Below are positions 43,251 to 54,436 of a DNA stretch of 64,000 nucleotides, piece after piece. Source of the stretch: Gnetum montanum (Eukaryota > Streptophyta > Gnetopsida > Gnetales > Gnetaceae); the NCBI GenBank assembly GCA_015680685.1, contig MNCI01006635.1, positions 1 through 64,000 on the forward strand. Direction: 5' to 3'. The position numbers and the translations under genes are program-made. Each line of letters begins with the position of its first letter. Within the stretch, counting starts at the first letter, position 1. The notes under the pieces were generated by a model that was not told where the DNA came from, made no database searches, and was given only the letters and a program-made list of their open reading frames with translations.

Positions 43251-44510
43251 ACAACATTCTGAGAAATCTCTAGGAGTTGTTACTACTCTAAGAGAGATAC
43301 CATTATCTCTCTGGCACTAGGATTTAACCTTGTAGACAACTGCATTTTTTGAACAGAGAAAATGGATCCACCTCCCCCCATCAAGCTAACTGTTTGGGCC
43401 ACCTTATTCAGGTGACTCATCGTAGGCTAGTACATAGATGGATCTCCATCACTCATGCCTACCTATTGCTCTTACTCACTCAAGAGCCATTCTTAACACT
43501 CATGCAACTATAGGGATGTTGTAGCAACATCTATTACTATTTTCTAAGTGGTAGGTGGAGATGGTGGCTACTTCTCTTCTTCTTGGATAATTGTTGTAGG
43601 ATTTTTATCCTTCATCATATTCACCCAATTAGTGGTCGAAGCACATTAGGCATCATCATTAGTATAATGGACTACTCCTCTCTGACATGGTTTTTTGATA
43701 AGCAATGAAAAGGGGAGTACCTTCCTTCCACATTCATTCTCCTTGAATTGCTTTTCTATCTTCAGATAGATTAGCTATGGAAGGTTGACCAGGAATCTTC
43801 CACTCAAAGCAACACATGCACGAGCAGAAAATGTAGTGATCTTACTAGGTCTCACTGTGAGATTTAGGTAAAAATATGCAATCTTGTAATGGATTCTTTC
43901 TGTTGGTGTGGGCATGTCGTATTTCTTGCGGTCAATACCATAGAACCACTAAACCCATTCCTTTTTGATGTTGGGATCCACCTGCATTAGAATCTCGATG
44001 AGATTCACCCTAGTTTCAGGTAACCCAAGTAGGACACTAAAATGTCCTTTATATTGAGTAGTAAATCAACCTACCTATTGTTCCAAAATAGAAACATCTC
44101 TCCCATATACCACTCCTCATTAGAAGTGATAATTTTCCACAGGGGAAAGTCTTTGGTTGGTCCTATACTTTTTTAGTTGCTTGCTCTAAGAAAGAGCCAA
44201 AGTTCAACTCTTGGAGCAGTGTCTTCTAGACCTTCCTTAATTTGATTTGGTTTAGGTAGGCTTCTGTTAAGGTCACCTCAAGGTTTGCTTGTTGGGCTGG
44301 TGCCTCATCCTAGTGGGAATGCTCTATTGCTACCACCTATGTTTGAATCTGATTAATAAACTCCACTTCAACCCCTTCCCTAAGAGGTCCTATGGCATGG
44401 ATTACAATTAATTTTTCCTAAGCTAGTTCTTGGCCTCTTCCCATTATTAGTTGTTTTTTTCCTGGTTGAGATGGTCCTCCTTCCTGTGTGTGTTTACTTT
44501 TTGGTGCCAT
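43251..44510 (-). pseudogene. A3 third ORF (envelope position), N-terminal half
   Basis: The start is the Met at 44510 (MAPKSKHTQEGGPSQPGKKQ). The frame then reads LIVIHAIGPLREGVEVEFIN and LNQIKLRKV, with TAG stops where Q or W is likely. Later parts (FPCGKLSLLMRSGIWERC) are less certain because of shifts. Copia E1 interrupts it at 43250 and the frame goes on at 38888 (TATFSVHLEKDEEVIVLVMQ). Both halves together span about 960 codons. No database family can be named from the sequence. It is separate from pol and in the same sense. Confidence 0.55.
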
Positions 44511-46557
44511 CTACAGTCACAACACATCCATGGATTAGTAGGTATAATGTGTAACTTAAAATTTTTGGATACCTCATATTGTTAATTAGTTACACCTAGC
44601 TATGGTTTAACCATGGTAGATTGATTATTTTATTAAATTAAATTTTTTATTTTTAGTGTCATCAGAGCTCGTTCGAAGGGTTTAAATTTCATAATTTCGT
44701 GTTTTAATGATGATTTCTTAGTTAAAACTTTGTAGGAGATAGAAAAATGTCAAAACAATTTCCACCAAAAATGGCATGTTTTTGGCCCTCATGACTAATA
44801 GCTTATCTCTAGGAGCTAAAGGGTCAAAGAATGGAGTGATTCGAACAAATGGTTATAAAGTTATGGGCTCTGGAAGGTTCTAGGCTCTGAAAATTGCAAA
44901 AAATCCTTGAACATATGAGAACAAATGTGAAAATTTCTAAGGAAGTCATGCATATATATATTATTTTTATGTTGCATCAACAAGGACATATATACGAGGC
45001 CTCATATATGCATGGGTTCCATCAATGAGGCCCTATTTATGAGGTCTATAAACAAAATTTTCAAATTGAAATATTTGAAAAAATACAATGAATATTTGAA
45101 TGAATTTGGAATTTTTGAAGTCCCAAAAAAGCTAAGAATATGATAAAAATAATTGAAGAGGATCTTTAAAAGCTCAAAAATTTAAATTTTGATGGAGAAT
45201 ATGTGAATTAAAGAAAATATTTAAAGGAGCACATGGTTGAATGAAGAAGATGGATGCATGAAATATTTTGATTGCAAAAATGCCTAAGGATGAGGTGCTT
45301 AATGAACCCAACCAAGAGATATGAAAGTGAGTCCTTCCCATAGCAAACACATGCCCTGTTTTCCCTTACATAACCTCAACCAAAGGAGTTCATGGCCCCT
45401 ATAGGTGATTAATGGTTTATGAAACTTATGGACCAAAACCTAGAAGATTCTACCAAAGAATTCAAGTACGTTAGGCAAAGACACCGAACAAGAACATGGT
45501 TACTAGCAATGAGGTGAGGTATGGATAGCATGAATGGATGATGAAGAAGGTGTAATGAAGTTCCACATTGAGGTCATAAGAAGTCCCTTGTGGATTTGTG
45601 ATTGAATAACTTGAGAAGATTCATCCTTAGTCTAGATCAAAACCAACCACTTTCAATGACTTTACATCATCACTCCAAGACTGATCCATCCCCCTAAGAT
45701 ACAAGAGTGCTCCATAGAACAAACCACCATTTCTTAAAGAGAATAAAAGAGAAGTAGGAAGTGAGAGAGGACATTAGTTAGAGAGAACCTTCAAGCATGG
45801 GTAACATGTCTTTCTAGTTCCATAACTAGTGTTTGTAGCCCATTTATTTGTCTAATGGATGTGCTTTGAATTCCCACCATTTTTTTTGTTTTTTGTTTGT
45901 TTCTTTATTTTTTTTCCTTATTTTTTTTTTTTTGAAATTTTTGGATGTGAACTACACCATGCAAAGACTTATTTAACTTCCTATTTATGGTTGACACGAA
46001 ACAGTAAGAAATCCATGAAAAAACTCATGCACCCAAGTAAGTAGAAGAGTACAAAGAGTATTTAATCCCCTTGAAGTCACACCTTGTGCAAACATTTGAA
46101 TCCTTCCTAATTCTAGAAACAACCATTGTCATAAATTTATTAAAGGTTGTTTTAATGAAAGGGACCTCATATTCTGAAAACAATGAAAACCATAGATTTT
46201 TCTGGATTGGTGGATGTCATGGATTCACCACTTGTTCCATGAAAAAGAAACCATGTCTTAGCCATTGGTACAAAAATTCAGAAATAGAAACTAGACATCA
46301 CCAAATAAAAATATTAAGTGCAAACCACCATTAGAAATAGCTACATCACCACTATGTCCTATTGGCATCAAGCATGTTTATTAACAACAATTAGAAAATC
46401 ACACTAAAATAAAGTTTTAAATGTATGAACGATGGTGTAAAATAGGAAACATTTTTAAAATCAAAAAGGTATAAAATAAATAATTTGCAAAAAAAATGTG
46501 TAAAATAAAAAATAGAAAAATTGAGGAGACACGTATATGATTTGTATTGATGGTCAT
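44511..46557 (-). other. Noncoding block between integrase and third ORF of A3
   Basis: No coding domain is seen. It aligns in patches with the A2 and A4 noncoding blocks (cttgtagccca near 45832, accatgcaaagac near 45956, T-rich tract 45878-45935). A third polypurine-like motif lies at 44785-44796 (ccctcatgact). Confidence 0.55.
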
Positions 46558-46574
46558 CTCCCCCATGATTGAGT
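46558..46574 (-). other. Internal polypurine-like motif of A3
   Basis: The minus strand reads CTCAATCATGGGGGAGA just after the integrase end. It is almost the same as the terminal tract of A2. Confidence 0.6.
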
Positions 46575-46666
46575 TGGAAGGAGGTGATCCAAAAAATTAA
46601 ACATGGTTGTCCATCCATTGAGGTATTTGTTGCATTATCTTACTTAGGCTCATGAAAAGGCTTTAC

Positions 46667-47750
46667 CTACTGGATGTTGACCAACTGCTTCTTGTGTGGG
46701 TTTTTAGGTTTGTATATAATCATGACCCTAGAAGGAAAGGTTTCATTGATTATATAAGGTCCCTTCCATAATATTTGGAATTTGGTTCTTTGAGAAACAT
46801 GTGTGGAGTTCCAATAGAGGACCTTATCTCTAGGTTGAAATTTGATCCTTCTGATTCTTAGGTCATGTTGTTGTTTGTTGAATGCCTTGTGTACTTCATT
46901 CAAGGATAGGGCCACTAATCAATTTTCTTCTAGCACATTCAGGTTTATTAATCTTTTTTTTTATGCCAAGCTACGGTCAAAGGTCCAATTCACAAGTTCT
47001 TGAAAGTGTATGGAGCTCAAATTAGATAGGTAGAGTTGGTAATTTTCTATATACTAGCTCATAGGGAGAGTAGCTTATCAAGAGTTTCCATGTTGAGCAG
47101 TAGGCCCAAAGGGCATCATTTAAGTTTGTGCTCTAGTCTCTCCTATATTTGCTAATAGTTCTTATTAGAATCTTCATGATCTCCCTGTTAGTAACCTCTA
47201 CTTAATCATTGGCCTGGGGTGCTAGGGTGTTGTTAATCTATGTTCAACCCCTAAGCATTGCAAAAGCTTCTGAAAAGTACCACCTATAAAATGAGTTTTG
47301 TTACCAGAAATCAGTGTATGTGGCATCCAAAACCTACTTACAACATTTTGTTATATAAACTACATAGCAATGGATGATGTATAGTCCATGACGACTACTG
47401 CTTCTACCCATTTTATGTAGTAATCAACAACAACAATTATATATGCTTTTCCATTTGACATGGGTCTGATGGAATGCATGAAATCCATGCCTCATATGTC
47501 AAAGGATTCTAGTGGTTGAATCCACTATTGAGGACCCTTCATTCATGTGGTCATCCCACCATCTCATTAATAGCATTCATAGAATCAAACAAATTGGTGA
47601 CCATCCTTGAAGATTGTAGGCCAATAGTATCCTACCATTAGGATTTTTATGGCCATGCATCTTGCCACATAGTGGCCCCCACAAGGACCCTCATGAGCAT
47701 ACTAGAGAACATGCAATTGATTAGCGTCATGTACATACCAAAAAACTAGG
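46667..47750 (-). pseudogene. pol: A3 integrase
   Basis: The C-terminal domain is open (46667-46915): FQPRDKVLYWNSTHVSQRTK, then ILWKGPYIIN, the GPY/F module. Upstream the core reads GMDFMHSIRPMSNGKAYIIV, VDYYIKWVEAVVV, LISGNKTHFIGG and HRLTTPYHPR. The second catalytic Asp (SDNGTHF in the family) is replaced in SGNKTHF. The zinc-binding region includes GYYWPTIFKD. Stops and shifts are frequent. Confidence 0.85.
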
Positions 47751-47959
47751 CGATTGATGCACGTCTTATAAAGGTGTCTATTGATTTCCATGAAGTGTTT
47801 GGCCTAATAAAGAAACTGTTGTTTCTTCTTGTAGTCCAAATATTGTGGCATCTCTTAAGTGAGAAGATAAGTGAGGATGTCATCATACCATTTGGATATT
47901 GTGGGCATATGTTCATTGCACCTACAAAGAGGAGTTCATCTAGGAATTGATCAGAGAAT

Positions 47960-48280
47960 GAGATCTCCTCCTCTTTATCATCCCATTGTAATTGAGAGAT
48001 GGTCAACAACCACATTCTTAGTCCTCTTTCAATCTATCATCATAAGATCTAATTCTTACAAGATCACTAGCCATCGTATGACATGAGAGCTCACTATTGG
48101 CTTGTTCATGAGGAAGTAAATGGCACTATGGTCAATGTGCATAAACACTTTATATCCAAGCATGTAGTACTTGAACTTATCCACAACATATACCATCACC
48201 ATTAGTTCTTTCTTCGTTGTGGTGTAATTCAACTATGCACTATAATGCCTTGACTTGCGCAGTGGATGTAATATGGACAT
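47960..48280 (-). pseudogene. pol: A3 RNase H
   Basis: The segment reads GYKVFMHIDHSAIYFLMNKP, then VIRWLVIL, ELDLMMID and NVVVDHLSI, matching the gypsy RNase H order (YTDHxAxxYL to ADxLSR). The catalytic-region Asp in IDH and VDH remain. Confidence 0.75.
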
Positions 48281-48299
48281 TTCTTATTGTCCAACTATG

Positions 48300-49218
48300 T
48301 AAGTATGGCTCCCAAGGCATAATTTGATGCATTTTTCATGATATGAAATGGTTTGGACTAGTCAAGTGCTCATAGAATTGAAGTCTCTACAAGCTTCTTC
48401 TTGAGGCTCTGGAATGCCTTTTCACATTCTTTGGTCTAGATGAATGAAGCATCTTTCTTTGTTAGCTCAACCAATGATTTTGCAATCTTAGATAAATTTT
48501 CTATGAATTTCCTGTAGTAGCCAATGTGTCTAAGGAATGATCAAACATCTTTAATGGTTTTTGGTTAATTAGTTATTCCTTGAATGATCCTTATCTTTTT
48601 AATGTCCACCTCAATTCCTATGTGATAAATTCTATACCCCAGTACAATGCCTTCTTGGACCATGAGATGGCTCTTCTATCAATTGAGCCATAGGTTTATT
48701 TCCAGACATCTTTTAAGTACTTGCTCAAGGTGGTCATAGGCTGGGTTGAACATAGCATCATAAATGGATAAGTCATCCATAAAGACTTTCACTCTGTTAC
48801 CAATTTTTTGCTAAAAGATGCTTAAGACCATACATTGAAAAGTGGTAGGATCATTGCATAAACAAAAAGGCATCTTTTAATATGCAAAATTTCCTTAGGG
48901 ACTCATGAATGTTGTTTTGGCCTAGTCTTCTAGTACAATTTGGATTTGGTTATAGCCACTATAACCATCCATAAAACTATGATAGCAATGCCTAGATATG
49001 GTGTCCAACACCTGATCAACGAATGACAATGGAAAATGATTTTTGAATGTTGTCATGTTTAATAACTTGAAGTCAATACAAACTTGCCACTTGCCACCTC
49101 TCTTTGGCACTATCATATGTGGGCTAACCCACTCACTATTTGCTATGGGGTAGATGAGCCCCACCTTGAGGAGTTGCTCAATCTCCTCTTTGATGATTTG
49201 CTTCAATTTCATATTCAA
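48300..49218 (-). pseudogene. pol: A3 reverse transcriptase
   Basis: The open stretch 48922-49218 reads EEIEQLLKVGLIYPIANSEW, VSPHMIVPKRGGKWQVCIDF, LLNMTTFKNHFPLSFVDQVL and HSFMDGYSGYNQIQIVLED, the first RT blocks of gypsy elements. Downstream, after stops, the catalytic box is VFMDDLSIYD (FMDD for YVDD), about 48770-48790. This is the clearest RT of the A family in the window and shows that A3 was once autonomous. Confidence 0.95.
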
Positions 49219-49599
49219 CTACCATTGTGGCTACCTCCTTGGCTTCATGGATGAACCAGTATAAATGTGATATTGGCATATCTGTGGATCAATTCCAGTA
49301 AGTTTAGGATGTGACTAGGTAAAGGTTGTTATTCATCTATTGACCACTTTCAACAGTTTTGCTTTTTTCATGGGAGCAAGTTTGGCAATAAGTATGACCA
49401 GCTTGCCATTTTTCAAGAATGCATATTCTAGAATGGCATGTAGAGTTTTCAACTCTAGGGCTCTTGTTTGAAATTCTTAGAAATATCCAACTCTCCCCAA
49501 GTGCTATCATCATTTTCATCATTAGAGAGTTGGTGATGAACTTTCTCTAGTTCATCTATGCCTGCAACATAAGCGCATGTTAGGCTCTTAGTCAGTTCC

Positions 49600-50299
49600 A
49601 TACACATTGTGTTGCTTTTAAGATTAATAGTCAACCACTAGGTGCACTCTTGTTTTGTGACTACTACGTACAGAAACCTTTGAATATCTACTTCATGTGC
49701 ACATTGCTTACATGCGGAAATAGATCCTTGTTTCAAGAACTAGAGTTTCTGCATAGAAGTGCACCCTATATCGTTGTACATGATGCATGGAACTTGCTTC
49801 TTCTTAATCTTTCCAAGTGCATTTTCCTTAGATATTTTAGAAAAATATGTCTTATGTCCATTCTCGAATTAACAGTGCTTAGACATGTCCTTCTCATAAT
49901 TTTTGGGAAGTCCTCCTTATAGTTCTCAACCTTGATTACTAGGAAATTAGTAGGATAAGACCACTCATAGATAATGGTCACAATGTCTTCTACCAGTCCC
50001 AATGGAATAGTAATGGACTAGTTTGCCAAGTCTAATTAGATATTGCTCTTCTTGAGAGGTGGTAGGTTCCAGGTAGTATACATCTTAAGAAGAGCTTTAT
50101 GTGGTTCATTCCTAGTAATCTGTAAATGGATAAGAGGACTCCCAAGATCAACTAATTTCCTGGGAAGGTTGCTAGCCAATATCCAATCATATACAACATG
50201 AGTAAGCATAACAATATGGATTTTAGGTCGTATTTGATTTGAAGGGTTCCCCATGGAATGGTTTATAGAGGATGAGGTAGGAGTAGCATGACCAACCAC
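49600..50299 (-). pseudogene. pol: A3 protease and tail
   Basis: The segment reads ASNLPRKLVDLGSPLIHLQI, MYTTWNLPPLKKSNI, ITIPLGLVEDIVTIIYEWSY and FLVIKVENYKEDFPKIM. These align throughout with the A2 protease. The D-S-G loop is deleted: the frame jumps from RNEPHKALLK to MYTTWNL. It is therefore inactive. Confidence 0.8.
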
Positions 50300-50391
50300 C
50301 TAAGTTTGTGGGGGCTTAGTAGGATTATTGGATTAGAAAAATGATCTTTTACAAGCATGAAATTTTGAACCACTCGGTTGATTAACTAGTT

Positions 50392-52743
50392 TTAGATTGA
50401 TGGACCTAGTAGCATTATGTTGCTGTGGTTGGGTTGGAAGTTCATCCTACATGGATGGAGCAGGTAGTAACTACGTTGAGGGTGGAGGAACAAGTGCAAG
50501 AACAAGAGAAGGATAAGGATGGAATGTGGTATCCCCCCTAGAATGTGGAGAATGAGTTCTATAGTATTCAAGAAAATAGTAGTAATGTTGGAAAGGAGAA
50601 GCATGACTAGAAGAGTCACATGGAGATAGGGGTTGCTAAACGTAATACCCATATGGATCTAGTTATATGTAAGGGTACTACAACCTTGGTGGTGGCATCC
50701 CCCACAACTATGGATGTTAACACTATTGGTACTACTCGTATGGCTATGGTGGAGTTCCACTTGGATAATATTGTTGTTGCTAATGGAACTACCTAAGATT
50801 GCCTTGAGGATAAGGTAATCTTCTTGGTGTTTGTCTTTTTCTTAGTCATAGATTCAAAGCATACACCCCAGACTCCTGTAAGTGTAACACGATGAGGCAA
50901 CATCCCTTAAAATTTTCATATTGGTAGATGTCATATCCACCATCATCATCAAATTCAATTTTCATAATTTTCTCTATGGCAACAATCTTGCCCTTACCCC
51001 TTTGATTGGCACATTCAACTTCCTTTTGCATCCTGCAGTCATGATTACTACTTTGTTCTTTGGACTCTTTGGAAATTTTTAGAATAGCTTGAAATTTTCT
51101 ATCCATAGAATCCCACAACTAATCTACCTTAGTTGAAATTTCAAAGATAAATTCTTGAATCGGTAAGGTTTTCCAGTTCACCATCTCATCAAGTGGTGAT
51201 TCCTCCTCATTGTCATACAATCAAACCTCCCTCTTACAAATGGAAGGATCTTGGTTGTATTTTTATGCACTCTTGCATTTCCTTAACTCTTCTTCTTCTT
51301 TTGCTACCTGCTTGATCAACCTTTGGAGCTGATGGCCTCTTGACTCTAACAATCTTCCTTGGGTATAGATCCCAAGAGTTCTTCTCATTTAAGAGGAAAG
51401 CCCATCTGTGATATGCCGAAGTCATTCCTGCTACTAAGAGTAACCATGGCCAGGGCATCATTATAGTAAGGAATAATATCTGCCCATGGCAACATCCAAG
51501 GACTTATGTATTCCTTACTTCCAGCCTTGGATCTACCTTCTCAAATTAGATCTTAGGGAGTACATTTGATACTTGTTGTTGAATAATTCAAGTATTGTAA
51601 TCCATTTAGGGACTGATTCCAACTCCAAGGACTAGTATAAGCTTTTTGCTGCTTTGATGAGTATCTTGGAAAAAAACTTAAGCTTATGCTAGTCATTTTC
51701 TATGTTTTGGAAGACATAAGCATCTTGAAAAGCCTAAATATGGTTTTTTGGATTGGAGTTATATCCTCCCTCAAACTTGGGGATGTTGTTCATATACAAT
51801 TGCTTAATCTTTCTATCTTTCACATGCCTTGTTGGAATTATCATTACCTCTGCAATGTTTAGCATGCTTTGGGTGGTGAGCAAAGGCTCATCATAGCCCT
51901 AACCTTGGTGCCTATGATGCCCTTTACTACACCTTCATTCATGGTGATGGACCTCTCTTAAATGCCCACACCCTAGATCATGACTTACTTGATGATCCCT
52001 ACAATCATCTTGGTCTCGTCAATCACATCCATCATGATTTCGTCCCCTATGATTACATTTAAAACTAGAAGAGGAAGAAGATGATAATGAAGGTGAAGAG
52101 GAAAGAGGACTAGCACCATCATGGTGCCTACCACCCCCTCTTCAATGGTCGCAGCCATGATCGTGATCATGCTACTTGCTCATGTTCCTGCCATGACTCT
52201 CCTCCTTGGATCCCCCTTTGTCATGGGATTTGTTCTTGCTAGAACTAGGATTATGTATTGTGGACTACAAGTTCTAGTTTTGACCTCCTTCACTGAAGGT
52301 AAATATATGAGTCTCTCAATATGGAAAACCCTAGAGAAGGGTTCTCCACCATCTTTTTGGTGTATCAAGAATGGGGAATCATTGGACTACTTCGCTTCAT
52401 AGACTCATAACACTGCTCTAGCTAATGATCCATTAGACATTATGCATCAATAAGATGATAATCCTTGGCATCACTATTTTGCACAACATATTCAGCATGA
52501 AGTCCTTGGATGCCCAACCACATAAAAGTTTGATGGAGCATCACAGGAATGGATCAATTAAGTGGCAACACAATGTTACCCTCCATGTCTCACCATCGTA
52601 ATTATTCATCCTGGCATAGGACAAAGGTGAAATTGGATACATAGTCATTAGGATAAGCATATATCACTCTATAATGCTCTGGCACTTGTTGATTTACTTT
52701 GTTAGACTTAGGCGGAGAATCACTTCTATGAGAAGAAGACATC
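50392..52743 (-). pseudogene. gag: A3 gag polyprotein
   Basis: The start is the Met at 52743 (MSSSHRSDSPPKS), the same context as A2 gag. An early segment reads DMEGNIVLPL (A2: LEGNIVLPP). The capsid region is badly broken (51234-51800). The zinc-knuckle-like motif at 50846-51118 has decayed to YDIYQYENFKGCC, with two Cys changed to Tyr and His to Asn. The Pro/Gln-rich tail follows to 50392. The gene product would be the particle protein. Confidence 0.75.
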
Positions 52744-52886
52744 TTGTATTAGAAGACAAGAAATGTAGTGTGCTTTCTTATAATTCTTATAGTTATTTTG
52801 ATGTATGATATGAATTTAGGATTTGTTCCAATGATGTTAAGTAGTTTTTTACTAAATCCTAGATATCACACATAACAAACTAAAGG

Positions 52887-52904
52887 TCCCCAACAAAATC
52901 GCTA
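52887..52904 (-). other. A3 primer binding site (tRNA-Asp-like)
   Basis: The minus strand reads TAGCGATTTTGTTGGGGA, a mutated form of TGGCG...GGGGA, one base from the LTR. Confidence 0.6.
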
Positions 52905-52905
52905 A

Positions 52906-53735
52906 TGATGAGTGGAAAGCATACGCTATGCCCAACCATACAACTCACAAGTGTTCATGCATAATCCTGTTGAATTTCATAGACCTTAAGCTCCTAAGTA
53001 CACTGGTTCTGGGAAGTGAAATCTAATCGTGACAATCGTTGTCTTCCCAACTACACTTGTGAAGCTTAGTTGTATGGTTAAGTGTAATTAGGGCACATGA
53101 TTTTTATTATTTTATGTTTTATTTTCCTATGATTGATAACAATTTGAAACCCAATTTATTAACCAATTTAACTAACATGATTACTAATTAATGACTAACT
53201 ATCCTAACATAAGCATCCAATCTCACTTTCCATACAAATCTTGAATGCATACAACACTGTTGGGTTACCAAGCATTAAGCACTACTAGGATTACCAAGCG
53301 TTGTTATGCTCGAAGTGGTTGTACTTATGTGTTTAATCTATTTAACTTAATTAGTTAATTAATTAAAGTCTTATATATCTTAATTAATCACGTAATTAAT
53401 GAAAACAGTAAATGTAGAAATAAATCATAAATCTATTCCAAGTGCTACAAGGTTTGATCAAAAGGCTTGTTTTTATTGTCATTCACACTGGTGTGCTTAG
53501 GTACATCAGAGCTTGAATAAATATCTATACACTTTTTGACTCCTATTTCAGGCACTCAAAAAATATTCTAACTTCAAATGAGAAAACTACAAGAGCTTTG
53601 CTACAAGTATGACAACACTCCCTCATAAACATGATGGAAGAGCATGTAGTTATAGACTTTATCATGGAGATACGTCAATGAGGCCTTATAAATGTAGCAA
53701 ATTCTATGTTGAAACAACACTTTGATGCTTCATTA
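52906..53735 (-). repeat. 5' LTR of A3
   Basis: It runs from TGATGAGTGGAAAGC to GATGCTTCATTA and pairs with 36191-37109. Confidence 0.85.
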
Positions 53736-53740
53736 GTAAT
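53736..53740. repeat. Right target duplication of A3 (GTAAT)
   Basis: It partners GTGAT at 36186-36190. Confidence 0.75.
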
Positions 53741-54121
53741 GAGCATCATGATCATTGTGGTGATTGTGATGAGATTGAGAGTCATGCTATGACTTTTGAT
53801 GCCATTATGAGTAAGAGGAAGCATAATAACTGTAATTTATTTGTTGATGATGACTATTCAGATAGTCATTATGAGAACATCATTATTAATGTTGGTGAAA
53901 AAATTGATAATGATGTGATTTTTTAGAATTTAGAGATGCTTGATATTGATTATAGCAATGATATATTTGTGAAGTATGTTAATGGATTTGATTGTCTTGG
54001 TTGTAAAATGGATGAGCAACGTGAAGGTAATCTACATGATGGTGCTAATGATGAAAGGAATCTAAGTGGTAGACTTCCAATCACTACTAAGAATAAGGCG
54101 AAGAAGAGGAAAAAGAAGTAA
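53741..54121 (+). pseudogene. Unknown ORF of element B, C-terminal part
   Basis: The frame resumes in phase from the A3 junction: EHHDHCGDCDEIESHAM, then NLFVDDDYSDSHYENIII. A TAG at 53924 is followed by MLDIDYSNDIFVKYVNGFDC and GCKMDEQ. It ends in a basic tail (NKAKKRKKK) with a stop at 54119-54121. It holds Cys/His clusters (HHDHCGDC, CLGC) and an acidic body with a basic, nuclear-localisation-like end. Together with 35720-36190 it gives about 283 codons. No known family was recognised. Confidence 0.6.
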
Positions 54122-54436
54122 AGAAAGGGTCTTAGATTAAGAAATCCTAATCCTTTTTCTTTTTCTTATTTTGCATTTATTGTAAGTTTGAGTCATCATA
54201 CAGATGCAAGGAAAAAGGAGATGCTCAAATAAAGAAAGCATGGTGGGGCATGAGGACAAGTCTCCATAAGCAAAGGAAGCTCAAAACCAAAACCTCAAAT
54301 GAAACTTGTTCTCATGTTATAAATGCATTGAGAATTGATTATTGTGCCAAGTGTGATGTCCTTGATTCATGGGGGCATGGTTCCTTCCAACTTATGAAAG
54401 GTAATGATACATGGCATTTTTTAAGGATGGAAGAGT
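54122..54436 (+). other. 3' noncoding region of element B
   Basis: No coding domain is seen. It ends in a purine-rich stretch (aaggatggaagag) directly before the right LTR, the probable polypurine tract. Confidence 0.5.

Larger units (their letters stand above)
36191..53735 (-). mobile_element. A3: Athila-like element with full pol and a third ORF
   Basis: A full-length minus-strand element of 17.5 kb (about 13.2 kb without copia E1). In element order it has a 5' LTR (52906-53735), a primer site, gag (52743 down to about 50400), protease, RT, RNase H and integrase (down to 46667). Next come a polypurine-like motif, a noncoding block, a third ORF (44510 down to 37250, split by E1), a polypurine tract (37110-37124) and a 3' LTR (36191-37109). 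A separate ORF between integrase and the 3' LTR is the position of the envelope-like gene in Athila, Calypso and Cyclops elements. All ORFs carry stops. Confidence 0.9.

Noticed and set aside
38880-43260. A 5-bp target duplication for E1
   Set aside because: Flanks (gcagt on the left, acaac on the right) do not match, and shifting the boundary gives no convincing pair.
53741-54121. Right part of the B ORF as a separate small host gene
   Set aside because: It continues exactly in phase from 36190 once A3 is removed, so it is the end of a split frame.
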